Source: Mesorhizobium sp. WSM3626 (GTDB taxonomy: Bacteria > Pseudomonadota > Alphaproteobacteria > Rhizobiales > Rhizobiaceae). Taken from it: 64,000 bases of DNA. Where the stretch lies: positions 68,552 through 132,551 of the forward strand of contig NZ_AZUY01000001.1 in NCBI RefSeq assembly GCF_000513935.1, in the 5' to 3' direction. Both the position numbers and the translations under genes were made by a program. The notes below the pieces were generated by a model. That model did not search any database, was not told where the DNA came from, and saw only the letters and a program-made list of their open reading frames with translations. Below, in pieces: positions 42,986 to 51,878 of this stretch (positions are counted from its first letter, which is position 1; each line of letters begins with the position of its first letter).

Positions 42986-43812
42986 CCAGCATCCCGGCCG
43001 GCCGCATCATCCGTTTTGCCCTGCTTTCGCTCGGCGCGCTGATGATCCTTGCGCCTTACATTTTCATGATCTCGACCGCGGGCAAGACGCAGAGCGACAT
43101 CTTCACCTCGTCGCTGTCGCTCATCCCCGAGCATTTCTACTTCGCCGAGAATTTCGCCAAGGCGCTGAGCAAGGTGCCGATGGCAACGCTGCTGTGGAAC
43201 GGCGTTGTCGTCTGCGGCCTGATCTTCTTCTTCCAGGTGCTGGTCGCCATTCCTTGCGCCTACGCCATGGCCAAGCTGAAGTTCCGCGCCGCTCGGCTGA
43301 TGATGGTGCTGGTCATGCTCGGCCTGCTGGTGCCGATCCATGCCACGGCGCTGCCGCTCTAGGTCGCCTTCGACAGGATGTCGCTGCTCAACAGCTACAC
43401 CTCGCTGGTGGCGCCGTTCACCATCTCGGTGTTCGCGATCTTCATGTTCCTGCAGTTCTTCCGCGCCATGCCCGACGACCTCATCCACGCGGCGCGGCTC
43501 GACGGCATGTCCGAACTCGGCATCGTCGCGCGCGTCATCGTCCCCAACGCCTGGCCGGCCGTCACCGCCTTCGCGATCTTCTCGGTGGTCGCGCACTGGA
43601 ACGATCTCTACTGGCCGCTGATCGTCGTCAGCAAGCAGGCCTACGCCACGCCGCCGCTCGGCCTGATGTATTTCCGCGCCGCCGAGGCAGGCGACGACTA
43701 TGGCGCGCTGATGGCCGCCACGCTGATCATCACCCTTCCACTCGTCGTCGCCTTCCTGTTCGCACAGAAGCGCTTCGTCGAAGGCATCACCATGACCGGT
43801 CTCAAAGGCTGA
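42982..43812 (+). pseudogene. ABC permease UgpE/MalG-like, interrupted by an amber codon
   Basis: Would encode 276 residues in one frame, except for TAG at 43360-43362 (codon 127, after HATALPL). In this family the position is normally aromatic (ALPLY/F), so a TAC or TAT to TAG change explains it. Both sides are well conserved: helices 1-3 before, and LDGMSELGIVARVIVPNAWP (EAA loop) after. ATG 43378 could restart a 144-residue C-terminal piece, but a working permease from halves is doubtful. It may be a true nonsense mutation or a sequencing error. Neighbouring genes look intact, favouring a recent event. Confidence 0.8.
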
Positions 43813-43838
43813 CCGGGTCGAACCAGGAGCACGAGCAT

Positions 43839-45104
43839 ATGAAGCAACTTCCCAGGATTCTCGCAGCGGCGGCGGTTTCGCTGGCGTTCGCCGTTCCGGC
43901 CTATGCCGACACGACGCTGACGGTTCATTACCCGATGCCCGGCTTCTTCAAGAACGTGATGGACACGATCTCGAAGAAGTTCATGGAAGAAAATCCTGAC
44001 ATCAAGATACAGTTCGCCAGCCCGTCCGCCACCTATGAGGAAGGCATCCAGACCATCCTTCGCCAGGCCGGCACCGACGAAATGCCCGACATCACCTTCA
44101 TCGGCCTCAACCGCCTGCGGATGCTCAACGAGCGCGACGTTGCCGTCGATCTTGGCCCGCTGGTCAAGAAGGAAGGCAACATGGCGGAGCTCGGCTTCTC
44201 CGACACGATCCTGAAGCTGGCGCAGGTCAACGGCAAGCAGGTCGGGCTCGCCTTCGCCACCTCCAACCCGATCATGTATTACAATGCCGACCTGGTGAAA
44301 GCCGCGGGCGGCGATCCGGACAATCCGCCCAAGACCTGGGACGAGGTCATCGCGCTCGGCGGCAAGATCAAGGCGCTCGGCAATGGCGTCGACGGCATCG
44401 ACTTCCGCTGGCAGGGCGACGACTGGATGTTTTCGGCGCTGCTGTTCGGCGCCGGCGGAAAGATGCTGAACGAGGACGAAAGCAAGGTCGCCTTCAACGG
44501 GCCGGAGGGCGAGAAGGCAATGGAAATCCTGCAGCGGATGGTGAAGGAGGGCGGCATGCCGGTCTTCACCAAGCCGGCTGGCGAGCAGGCCTTCGCGGCC
44601 GGCAAGGTCGGCTTCGAATTCCAGACCACCGGCGCCCTGGTCAACACCATCAAGAATGTCGGCGACAAGTTCACGCTGCGCACGGCCAAGATCCCGCTGA
44701 TCGATCCAATCAACGGCCATCTTCCGACCGGCGGCAACGCCGTGGTCATCCTGACCAAGGATGCGGCAAAGCAGGACGCCGCCTGGAAGTTCGCGAAATT
44801 CGCCGCTGGTCCCTACGGCGCATCGGTCGTCGTGCCGGGCACGGGCTATGTCCCCAACAATGAGCTCGCGGCGAAATCGCCGGAATATCTCGGCGATTTC
44901 TACAAGAAGAACCCGCTCTTCCAGGCCGGGCTCAGCCAGATGCCGCGGATGATTCCGTGGTATGCTTTCCCGGGCACCAACGGTGTGAAGGTGACGCAGA
45001 CCATCGTCGACAATCTGTCGCGGATCGTCGATCAGTCGGCGACCCCGAAGGAAGCGCTCACTGACGCGGCAAGCGATGTCGAAGGCATGCTGCCGACGCA
45101 GTAA
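43839..45104 (+). CDS. ABC solute-binding protein, UgpB-like
   Basis: 421 residues with a Sec signal peptide (MKQLPRILAAAAVSLAFAVP; cleavage after AYA-DT). Family 1 fold: FKNVMDTISKKFMEENPDIK, MPDITFIGLNRLRMLNERD, FATSNPIMYYNADLVKAAGG, TKPAGEQAFAAGKVGFEFQT. Placed after two permeases and an ATPase, with a phosphoesterase in the same operon: a phosphodiester or polyol-phosphate ligand is likely. Confidence 0.85.
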   Translation: MKQLPRILAAAAVSLAFAVPAYADTTLTVHYPMPGFFKNVMDTISKKFMEENPDIKIQFASPSATYEEGIQTILRQAGTDEMPDITFIGLNRLRMLNERDVAVDLGPLVKKEGNMAELGFSDTILKLAQVNGKQVGLAFATSNPIMYYNADLVKAAGGDPDNPPKTWDEVIALGGKIKALGNGVDGIDFRWQGDDWMFSALLFGAGGKMLNEDESKVAFNGPEGEKAMEILQRMVKEGGMPVFTKPAGEQAFAAGKVGFEFQTTGALVNTIKNVGDKFTLRTAKIPLIDPINGHLPTGGNAVVILTKDAAKQDAAWKFAKFAAGPYGASVVVPGTGYVPNNELAAKSPEYLGDFYKKNPLFQAGLSQMPRMIPWYAFPGTNGVKVTQTIVDNLSRIVDQSATPKEALTDAASDVEGMLPTQ

Positions 45105-45120
45105 GGGCTGTGCAGGGTAT

Positions 45121-45141
45121 CGCCGCGCCAATGGCGCGGCG
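45121..45141. terminator. bidirectional hairpin between convergent genes
   Basis: CGCCGCGCC-AAT-GGCGCGGCG, a 9-base perfect stem 16 bases after the binding-protein stop and 11 bases from the convergent amidohydrolase stop. No T-run. Confidence 0.6.
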
Positions 45142-45152
45142 GTCCCGGGCGA

Positions 45153-46040
45153 TCAAACCGGCCGGTAGACCCGCTCCGCCGTGTTCCAGAAGATATCTGC
45201 TTCGGCGGCCGCACCATGCTTTGCCACGGCATCGCGATGCGCCATGATCAACTCGGCGTGGCTGGTCCAGAGTTTCTCGATGGGGAAGTTCGAGCCGAAC
45301 ATCAGGCGATCCGCGCCCAATATCTCGATTGCGTTGTCGACGATATAGGCGATCAGCGCCGGGTCGTTGCGGTGGTCGAAGGTGCCCAGACCGGACAGCT
45401 TGGCGTAGAAGTTCGGCGCCGCCGACAGCGTGCGCAGGCCGGCCTTCCAGGCTTCGGTGGTTTCCGCGTCCATGCCGGTCAGCATGCCGGCATGGGTGAG
45501 AATGAAATTGGTTTGCGGGTTCTCGCCGACCAGCGTCAGTCCGTCCTTCATCTGGCCAGGAAAGAGCTGCAAGTCGAAGGACAGGCCGTAGTCTTTCAGC
45601 CGGGCGACATTGGCGCGTACTTTTGGATCGATGACCTGATCGGCCGAGGCAGCGAAGCGGAAGGCGGGCGTTTCGTGCCAATGCAGTTGCATGCGCACGC
45701 CGCGCAGCAGTGAATATTTTTTCAGCCGGTCGATCTGGGGCCTGACATCGTCGACCGTCATGTCGGTGTAGCCGACGATGGCGTGCGGCCAGCCGGTCTC
45801 GTCAGCCGTTTTCTGCAGGAAGGCAACTTCCTTTTCGAAATCCTCCTTGGCCCAGTTGGTCTGGACATAGACGGCCTTCTCGACACCCGAACCCTGCTGG
45901 TCGGCGAGAAACTCCTCGATCGGGTAGTCGCGGCGGATTGGCTCGTAGGGGCCGAAGATGCGCGGCACCATCGGTCCGACCAGCCAGGGCTGGTCCTGCT
46001 GGCGCCAGATGTGGAAATGCGCGTCGATGGCTTTCTGCAT
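45153..46040 (-). CDS. amidohydrolase 2 family lactonase/hydrolase
   Basis: 295 residues, TIM-barrel. Metal motif DAHFHIW at the N-terminus, further histidines in VRMQLHWHE and ILTHAGML, and the C-terminal RLMFGSNFPIEKLW, where the usual Asp is Asn as in fuconolactonase-like members. Relatives open lactone rings of sugar acids or pyrones. Last gene of the molybdenum hydroxylase operon (TGATG overlap with the CoxE-like gene), so it may hydrolyse the hydroxylated product. Confidence 0.82.
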   Translation of the reverse strand: MQKAIDAHFHIWRQQDQPWLVGPMVPRIFGPYEPIRRDYPIEEFLADQQGSGVEKAVYVQTNWAKEDFEKEVAFLQKTADETGWPHAIVGYTDMTVDDVRPQIDRLKKYSLLRGVRMQLHWHETPAFRFAASADQVIDPKVRANVARLKDYGLSFDLQLFPGQMKDGLTLVGENPQTNFILTHAGMLTGMDAETTEAWKAGLRTLSAAPNFYAKLSGLGTFDHRNDPALIAYIVDNAIEILGADRLMFGSNFPIEKLWTSHAELIMAHRDAVAKHGAAAEADIFWNTAERVYRPV

Positions 46041-47176
46041 CACGATACCCTTTTCCAGATGGTCTCGGCCGCCGGGGCGGGGCGGGCAAGCGACAGAATG
46101 AAATCGGTGAGGCTGTTCACCGACGAGCCGTCCACCAGATCGTCGAGCACTGGCAGGATGGCGCGGAGTGCCGCCGTTGCCGGCTGGAAGCGCGGGTCGC
46201 CGGCCAGAGGTGTCGCCAGCGACAGCCGGAAGGCGCGGGCGCTCAGCCGGCGGATGGCCGTCTCCAGTTCGGCATGGTCGCCGCGCTCCAGCGCGTCGGA
46301 CAGGATGACGATGGCCGCACCACGCGCAAAAGAGGAGAAGCGTGGCACCGATAGAAAAGCCAGCAGCGTCGGTCCCATGCGGGTTCCGCCGTCCCAGTCG
46401 TCGACCTGGGCGGCCGCGCGCGCCAGCGCCTGCTCGCGATCGCGGATGCGCAACGCCGTGGTGATGCGGGTCAGACGCGTGCCGAAAGTGAAGATTTCCG
46501 CCCGATCCGTGCCCTGCACAGCGGCATGCGCGAGCTTGAGGTAGTCAGCCGTGTGGAGCTTCATCGAGCCGGAAACGTCGATCAGGATCAGCAGCTTGCG
46601 CGGCAAGGCCTGGCGGCGGCGCAGCAGCGGCGAGGGGACATCGCCATCGGCGCTGACGATTTCCCTGAGCGAGCGGCGCAGGTCGAGCTTGCCGCGCGAA
46701 TGGGTGCGCACCGTGCGGAAGGAGCGGCGCGCGGGCAAGGCGCTCGACAGTCGGCGGCGAAAGACGGTCAGCCTGTCGCCGCCGCGCTGGAAGTCGCGGC
46801 TGCTCAACTGCTCCAGCGCCGACGAAAGCTCACCGCCTTCCTGTCGCTGCTCGGCCTCGATCCGCTCGTCGTCGGCGCCGCCATCATCCTTGATGCGGGT
46901 TTCCTCGTCGGCGTCGCCTTCCACCACGGCTGATGTGCCGCCGTAAAAATGGCTCTGGAAATGCGCCTCGAATTCGTCGTGGCGGTCAGGTGGCGGCGCC
47001 AGGGTGGCCAGTGCTGCTTCGCGGATATCCGCCATCGAACGTGGTCCAAGCAATGTCACCGCCTGCATGAAGCCGGAGACTTGTTCGGGGGCGATGGCGA
47101 AGCCGTAGCGACGCAGCAGCCGGGCGAAGGCGAGGAAGGGTGCGGCGGCGCGGGGCAAGCTTGTTTCCCGCATCAT
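46040..47176 (-). CDS. VWA-domain protein, CoxE-like
   Basis: 378 residues. The C-terminal half carries a von Willebrand A domain with MIDAS motif DVSGSM, and TDRAEIFTFGTRL and DWDGGTRMG further on (PF05762). The N-terminal part is helical and acidic. With a MoxR ATPase, CoxE takes part in maturing the Mo-Cu site of CO dehydrogenase; homologues occur in other molybdenum hydroxylase clusters. Start at ATG 47176 (followed by a second ATG). The gap to the MoxR-like gene is occupied by a palindromic repeat. Confidence 0.85.
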   Translation of the reverse strand: MMRETSLPRAAAPFLAFARLLRRYGFAIAPEQVSGFMQAVTLLGPRSMADIREAALATLAPPPDRHDEFEAHFQSHFYGGTSAVVEGDADEETRIKDDGGADDERIEAEQRQEGGELSSALEQLSSRDFQRGGDRLTVFRRRLSSALPARRSFRTVRTHSRGKLDLRRSLREIVSADGDVPSPLLRRRQALPRKLLILIDVSGSMKLHTADYLKLAHAAVQGTDRAEIFTFGTRLTRITTALRIRDREQALARAAAQVDDWDGGTRMGPTLLAFLSVPRFSSFARGAAIVILSDALERGDHAELETAIRRLSARAFRLSLATPLAGDPRFQPATAALRAILPVLDDLVDGSSVNSLTDFILSLARPAPAAETIWKRVS

Positions 47177-47186
47177 TGCGTGGCGC

Positions 47187-47229
47187 CCCCCCTCTGTCCT
47201 GCCGGACTGTCCGGCAGGACAGAGGGGGG
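47187..47229. repeat. RIME-like intergenic palindromic repeat, copy 2
   Basis: 20-base perfect arms CCCCCCTCTGTCCTGCCGGA (47187-47206) and complement (47210-47229) around CTG. Flanking ACTGTCCCGCC matches the repeat at 10841-10851. It sits inside an operon, between the CoxD-like and CoxE-like genes. Confidence 0.85.
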
Positions 47230-47268
47230 CACTGTCCCGCCAGCGTTGCGGATTGCGCCGGTGGGATC

Positions 47269-48150
47269 TCACGCCAGCGCCTCCTCGACGATGCTGCCAA
47301 GCTCGGGCGCGATGTAGGAGAGGTCTTCCTCGTCCTTGATCAGCACGCCGATGGCGCGGCGGAAGGCTTCCGGCCACGGGCTGCCGCCTTTTTCAAGAAT
47401 GGTGGCCGCGTTCGCCCATTCGACCGCCTCGGCGATGCCGGGCGGTTTGGCCAGCGGGCGCGCTCGGATGGTCTGCACCGCTGTCGCCACGGCGCGTGCG
47501 GTGGCCTGGGCGACATTGCCGGCGCGCAGCATGATGATGGCGGCCTCCCGTTCGGCGTCGGGATAGCCGATCCAGTGATAGACGCAGCGGCGACGCAGCG
47601 CCTCGGCAAGTTCGCGGGTGCGGTTCGAGGTCAGGATGACGATTGGCTGTGCCTCGGCGCGGATGGTGCCGCGCTCGGGAATGCTGATCTGGAAGTCGGA
47701 GAGGAATTCCAGCAGCAGCGCCTCGAATTCATGGTCCGAGCGGTCGATCTCATCAACCAAAAGCACGCGTTGCCGCGGCGCCTTCAACACCTGCAGCAGC
47801 GGCCGGGCAATGAGGAAACGGTCGTCATAGATGTCGATCTCATGCTCGCCGGCATGGCGAATGGCGAGCAGTTGGCGCTGATAATTCCACTCGTAGAGCG
47901 CGTGCGCGGCGTCGATCCCTTCGTAGCATTGCAGACGCACCAGATCGCGGCCGAGCAGCTCGGCGATCGCCTTGGCAGCTTCCGTCTTGCCGACGCCCGG
48001 CGCGCCTTCGAGCAGCAGCGGCTTGCCGAGCCGGATGGCAAGAAAGATGGCGGTTGAAAGACTGTCGTCGGCCAGATAGCGCGAGGCGGCGAGATGCTGC
48101 GCCACCGCCTCCGGCGAGGTCGCGACAGTCTCGGTGTTCACCTCGGACAT
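47269..48150 (-). CDS. MoxR-family AAA ATPase, CoxD-like
   Basis: 293 residues. Walker A GAPGVGKTE, Walker B VLLVDEIDRSD, sensor 1 VILTSNRTRE. This is the MoxR subgroup used as a chaperone with VWA proteins in molybdenum or metal-enzyme maturation. ATG 48150 chosen; GTG 48159, directly after the oxidoreductase stop, is an alternative. Operon partner of the CoxE-like gene. Confidence 0.87.
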   Translation of the reverse strand: MSEVNTETVATSPEAVAQHLAASRYLADDSLSTAIFLAIRLGKPLLLEGAPGVGKTEAAKAIAELLGRDLVRLQCYEGIDAAHALYEWNYQRQLLAIRHAGEHEIDIYDDRFLIARPLLQVLKAPRQRVLLVDEIDRSDHEFEALLLEFLSDFQISIPERGTIRAEAQPIVILTSNRTRELAEALRRRCVYHWIGYPDAEREAAIIMLRAGNVAQATARAVATAVQTIRARPLAKPPGIAEAVEWANAATILEKGGSPWPEAFRRAIGVLIKDEEDLSYIAPELGSIVEEALA

Positions 48151-48159
48151 TTCTGGCAC

Positions 48160-49173
48160 TCAGTTCGCTTGCGCCTTCAGCGCGCGCAGAATGCGCTCGG
48201 GCGTGATCGGCAGCGTGTCGATGCGCACGCCGACGGCGTCGAAAACGGCATTGGCGACCGCCGGCATTTGCGGGTTGGCGCACATCTCGCCCGGACCCTT
48301 GGCGCCATATGGTCCGTCGGCCGAAGGCCGCTCCAGCACGATGATCTCGGTCTCGGCGAGGTCGCCGGGGCCAGGCATCAGATACTGGTTGAAGTCGGTG
48401 CCGCCATGGTCGCGGTTGGGATAATAGGGCTCGGTCGTCTCATAGAGCGCGTGGCTGATGCCCATCCAGGAGCCGCCGACCAGCTGCTGCTCGACCATTT
48501 TCGGATTCAGCGCACGGCCGATCTCGAAGACGTTCTTCACTGTCAGCACCGTGACTTCGCCGGTCTCGTCGTCGACCTCGACTTCCGCCACCGTGCAGGC
48601 ATGCGCGTAGCAGGTCGACGGCTTCATCGCGCCGGTTTCCTTCTCCGGATAGGAGCGCGGGATCAAAAACATGCCGCGGCCGGAGATCGAGCGGCCGCGC
48701 TTGAAATGCGCCGACAGCGCGACATCGAAGATCGAGATCGACTTCTGCGGCGCGCCCTTGACCAGTATGTTGCCCTGGCCGTCGGTTTCGAGGTCCGAGG
48801 CGTTCACCTCCAGCTCTTCGGCCGCCACTTCCAGCATCACCTGGCGGGCTTCCCTGGCGGCCTGGATGACGGCATTGCCGGCGCGGTGGGTGCCGCGCGA
48901 GGCGAAGGTGCCCATGCAATGCGGGCCGGTATCGGTGTCGGCGGTGTCGACAACGACGCGGTCGGTCGGCACGCCGATCGTCTCTGCGCAGATCTGCGCC
49001 ATGATCTGCTTCATGCCCTGGCCGAGATCGACCGACGACAGCGTCACCATGAAATTGCCGGTCGGGGTCGAATGCACCAGCGCCTGGGTCGGGTCGCCGC
49101 CAAGGTTCATGCCGGTGGGATAGTTGATCGCGGCGACGCCGCGTCCGCGCCTGATCGCCATCTCAAGCTCCAT
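48160..49173 (-). CDS. molybdenum hydroxylase large subunit, C-terminal half
   Basis: 337 residues matching the second molybdopterin-binding half of xanthine dehydrogenase family subunits. It contains VDLGQGMKQI (the GQG dithiolene-binding loop), TFASRGTHRAGNA, and near the end GAKGPGEMCAN, with the catalytic-base Glu. It cannot work alone. The N-terminal half is encoded by the preceding gene, overlapping by 11 bases in another frame. No obvious Shine-Dalgarno, so coupling or a frameshift is implied. Confidence 0.85.
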   Translation of the reverse strand: MELEMAIRRGRGVAAINYPTGMNLGGDPTQALVHSTPTGNFMVTLSSVDLGQGMKQIMAQICAETIGVPTDRVVVDTADTDTGPHCMGTFASRGTHRAGNAVIQAAREARQVMLEVAAEELEVNASDLETDGQGNILVKGAPQKSISIFDVALSAHFKRGRSISGRGMFLIPRSYPEKETGAMKPSTCYAHACTVAEVEVDDETGEVTVLTVKNVFEIGRALNPKMVEQQLVGGSWMGISHALYETTEPYYPNRDHGGTDFNQYLMPGPGDLAETEIIVLERPSADGPYGAKGPGEMCANPQMPAVANAVFDAVGVRIDTLPITPERILRALKAQAN

Positions 49174-50530
49174 TCTTGTAGGAGGACATCGCCATGTATT
49201 TCTCCGCGACCGGCCAGTTGGCGACGCGCGCGGCTTCCTGCATGCATTCGATCAGCGCCGCACCCTCCGTCGGCTGGCGATGCGCCTTCATGTCGCCGTC
49301 GCGATAGGCGTTGATGAAACGGAATTCGAGCGGGTCCATGCCGATCAGCCGGGCCAGCTTGTCCATCTGCACCTCCAGCGCGAAGTCGCCGATGGTGACG
49401 CCGAAGCCGCGCATGGCCGACGATGGCGTGCGGTTGGTGTAGACGCAGTAGGTGTCGATCCAGACATTCGGGACGGTGTAGGGACCGGGATAATGGCCCG
49501 CCCCCTTCTGCGCGCCATAGGGCGAGTGGCGGGAGTAGGCGCCGGCATCGGTGTAGCCTGTGACTTTTCTGGCGACGATGCGGCCGTCCTTCATGACGCC
49601 GTCCTTGATGACGACTTTTTCGGCCGCGCGGGGCGATGAAATCTGCATCTCCTCCTCGCGGCTGTAGATAAAACAGACCGGTCGCCCGGTTAATTTTGCG
49701 CCGAGGATGGCGATCGGCTCGACGATGACATCAACCTTGCCGCCGAAACCGCCGCCGACCGTGCCGCCGACGAAATGCAGCTTGCTGCCCGGCATCTGCA
49801 GGATGATCGATGTGTTGTCGAGGGTGAAGAACATCGCCTGCGTGTTGGTGTGGCAGGTGAAGCGGTCATTGCCTTCAGGCGCCACCACGCAGCCGGTGGT
49901 CTCGGTCGGCGCGTGCTCGATCGGCGAGGACTGATAGCTTTGCTCCAGCACGTGATCGGCTTGAGCAAAGCCAGCCTCGACATCGCCGAAGCGCACCTTA
50001 CGGCACGCGCCGCTGTCATAGAGGTAATAGTTCTGGCCGTGATATTCGTTGACGATGGGCGCGCCGGGCTTCAGCGCTTCCTCCATATCGAAGACGGCGG
50101 GCAGCACTTCATAGTCGACCTTGACCTTGGCGGCGGCTTCCTGCGCGGCACGCTCGGTTTCGGCCAGCACCGCCACCACGGCCTCGCCCTTCCAGCGCAC
50201 CTTGCCGTCGGCCAGCACCGTCTCGTCCTCAGGGCCGACCTGGATGAGGATCAGGATGGTGTAGACATTGTGCGGTACATCCTTTGCTGTCAGCACCTTG
50301 ATAACGCCTGGGTGTTTTTCGGCCTCGGAGGTGTCGATCGAGCGGATGCGGGCATGGTGGTGCGGGCTGCGCACCATCTTGAGGTGCAGCATGCCGGGGA
50401 AATTACGGTCGGCGAAATAGGCGGTTCTGCCGGTGACGTGGCCGGGCGAATCCGAGCGTGGCCGGGGCTGGCCGATCTCGTGCAGATCGTCCTTGCGGAC
50501 ATCGGCGAAGTAGCTCTTGCGCAGTTCCAT
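49163..50530 (-). CDS. molybdenum hydroxylase large subunit, N-terminal half
   Basis: 455 residues: a/b hammerhead domain (residues 30-140; RTAYFADRNFPGMLHLKMVR) and the first Mo-pterin-binding region (GGTVGGGFGGK; PSSAMRGFG). The active-site loop is AMRGFG, like xanthine dehydrogenase or form II enzymes, not the AYRCSFR loop of true CO dehydrogenase. It ends in KYMAMSSYKNGA, where homologues continue into the C-terminal half. Either a natural two-chain subunit or an N-half cut by a frameshift. Confidence 0.83.
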   Translation of the reverse strand: MELRKSYFADVRKDDLHEIGQPRPRSDSPGHVTGRTAYFADRNFPGMLHLKMVRSPHHHARIRSIDTSEAEKHPGVIKVLTAKDVPHNVYTILILIQVGPEDETVLADGKVRWKGEAVVAVLAETERAAQEAAAKVKVDYEVLPAVFDMEEALKPGAPIVNEYHGQNYYLYDSGACRKVRFGDVEAGFAQADHVLEQSYQSSPIEHAPTETTGCVVAPEGNDRFTCHTNTQAMFFTLDNTSIILQMPGSKLHFVGGTVGGGFGGKVDVIVEPIAILGAKLTGRPVCFIYSREEEMQISSPRAAEKVVIKDGVMKDGRIVARKVTGYTDAGAYSRHSPYGAQKGAGHYPGPYTVPNVWIDTYCVYTNRTPSSAMRGFGVTIGDFALEVQMDKLARLIGMDPLEFRFINAYRDGDMKAHRQPTEGAALIECMQEAARVANWPVAEKYMAMSSYKNGA

Positions 50531-50541
50531 TCTTTGGTCCC

Positions 50542-51024
50542 TCAGGCCGCGTTCTGCGGATTGGCGCGGGCGGCGGCGAGCACCGCCCGGATGATCGGCT
50601 CGTAGCCGGTGCAACGGCAGATGTTCCCAGACAGCGCCTCGACGACGTCCTCGCGGCTGGGATTGGGGGTGTGGTCGAGCAGCACCTTGGCCGCCATGAT
50701 CATACCCGGCGTGCAGAAGCCGCATTGCGTGGCGAATGTGTCGAGAAAAGCCCGTTGCAGCGGGTGCAGCACGCCGCCTACGGCAAGGCCCGACGTGGTG
50801 GTGATCGTTGCGCCGTTGCAGGTCTCGGCCAGCATCAGGCAGGAGAGCCTCAACTCGCCGTCGATGATGACGGAGCAGGCGCCGCACGTGCCCTGATGGC
50901 AGCCGCCCTTCGGCGAGGTGTCGCCGATCTTGTCGCGCAAGGCATTGAGCAACGTCGTGCCGCTGTCGATGAATTCGGCCTTTTCAGACCCATTGAGCGT
51001 GAATTGAACCGGGACTTTTGCCAT
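50542..51024 (-). CDS. 2Fe-2S subunit (CoxS-like)
   Basis: 160 residues with two [2Fe-2S] sites. The plant-type site is KGGCHQGTCGACSVIIDG with a later Cys; the all-helical site is CGFCTPGM ... GNICRCTGY. Standard small subunit of xanthine dehydrogenase and CO dehydrogenase families; passes electrons from Mo to FAD. A strong AAGGAGGAAGA precedes the ATG. Confidence 0.93.
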   Translation of the reverse strand: MAKVPVQFTLNGSEKAEFIDSGTTLLNALRDKIGDTSPKGGCHQGTCGACSVIIDGELRLSCLMLAETCNGATITTTSGLAVGGVLHPLQRAFLDTFATQCGFCTPGMIMAAKVLLDHTPNPSREDVVEALSGNICRCTGYEPIIRAVLAAARANPQNAA

Positions 51025-51078
51025 TCTTCCTCCTTGCGTGCCTGCCCCGCAGGGCAAGCGCGCGCCCCCCACGTGTGA

Positions 51079-51867
51079 TTAGCTGAGCAACAGCCTGCCG
51101 AGGTGGACCGGCAGGACTTCAGCGCGATACCAGGCGCTGGCGATGGGATCGGTGATGGGCGCGGTGCCTTTGGTGGCGGCGGCCAGCGCTGCCGCGATGC
51201 CGTGCGGATCGAGCGTCCTGCCGAGCAGCGCCTTTTCCGCTGCCTTGGCACGCATCGGCCGATCGGCCATGCAGCCGAGCGCGATCCGCGCCGAGGACAC
51301 GGTCCCGTCTCCAGCCTGTTCCAGAACGACGGCGATGCTCAGCACCGCGACTCCCTTGGGCTTGACCCGCGACACTTTGAGGAAGCGGAAGCTGTCGGCC
51401 TTGGTGAAACTGACCGACGTGACGATGGCGCGACTATCGTCCCGTCCGGCCAGGAAGGTCTCGATGGGTGTTTCGCCCTCATCGGTGCCGACCGTTGCAT
51501 CGAGCGCCAGCAGGGCGACGGCGAAATCACCATAGGGCGCCGGCGCGAACAGATTGCCGCCGACGGTCGCCATATTGCGGATCGCCGGACCGCCGACGGC
51601 GCGGGCGGCCTTGGCAAGGGTACCGAGTTCCGGATGGCGGGCGATCTCCGCCATGGTTACCGAGGCGCCGATGCGGACCTTACCGCGGCTGACTGCGATG
51701 GCCGACAGCGCCGGGTCGGTCGACCTGACAAGGCCGGAGACCGAGACGTCGCCTTCATTGGCCGCGCGGACCACGAGTGTACCCCCGCCGAGATAGCGCG
51801 TGCCGGCGGACTTCAGGGCGGCATCCGCGTCCTTCACCGTCGAGAATGTCTGCAGCGCCAGCGCCAT
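51079..51867 (-). CDS. FAD-binding subunit (CoxM-like)
   Basis: 262 residues. FAD motifs TRYLGGGTLVVRAANEG (pyrophosphate-binding) and IRNMATVGGNL are clear, followed by the CO dehydrogenase flavoprotein C-terminal domain (about residues 170-262). The family VGGPAIRNMATVGGNL segment fits xanthine dehydrogenase-type medium subunits. Completes the three-subunit enzyme with its neighbours. Confidence 0.9.
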   Translation of the reverse strand: MALALQTFSTVKDADAALKSAGTRYLGGGTLVVRAANEGDVSVSGLVRSTDPALSAIAVSRGKVRIGASVTMAEIARHPELGTLAKAARAVGGPAIRNMATVGGNLFAPAPYGDFAVALLALDATVGTDEGETPIETFLAGRDDSRAIVTSVSFTKADSFRFLKVSRVKPKGVAVLSIAVVLEQAGDGTVSSARIALGCMADRPMRAKAAEKALLGRTLDPHGIAAALAAATKGTAPITDPIASAWYRAEVLPVHLGRLLLS

Positions 51868-51878
51868 GGCCCGCTCCT

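Noticed and set aside
43360..43362. Recoding of TAG (pyrrolysine or suppression)
   Set aside because: No pyrrolysine system is expected in rhizobia and the position is simply aromatic in homologues; nonsense mutation or sequencing error is simpler.
48160..51867. True aerobic CO dehydrogenase coxMSL
   Set aside because: Active-site loop is AMRGFG, not AYRCSFR.
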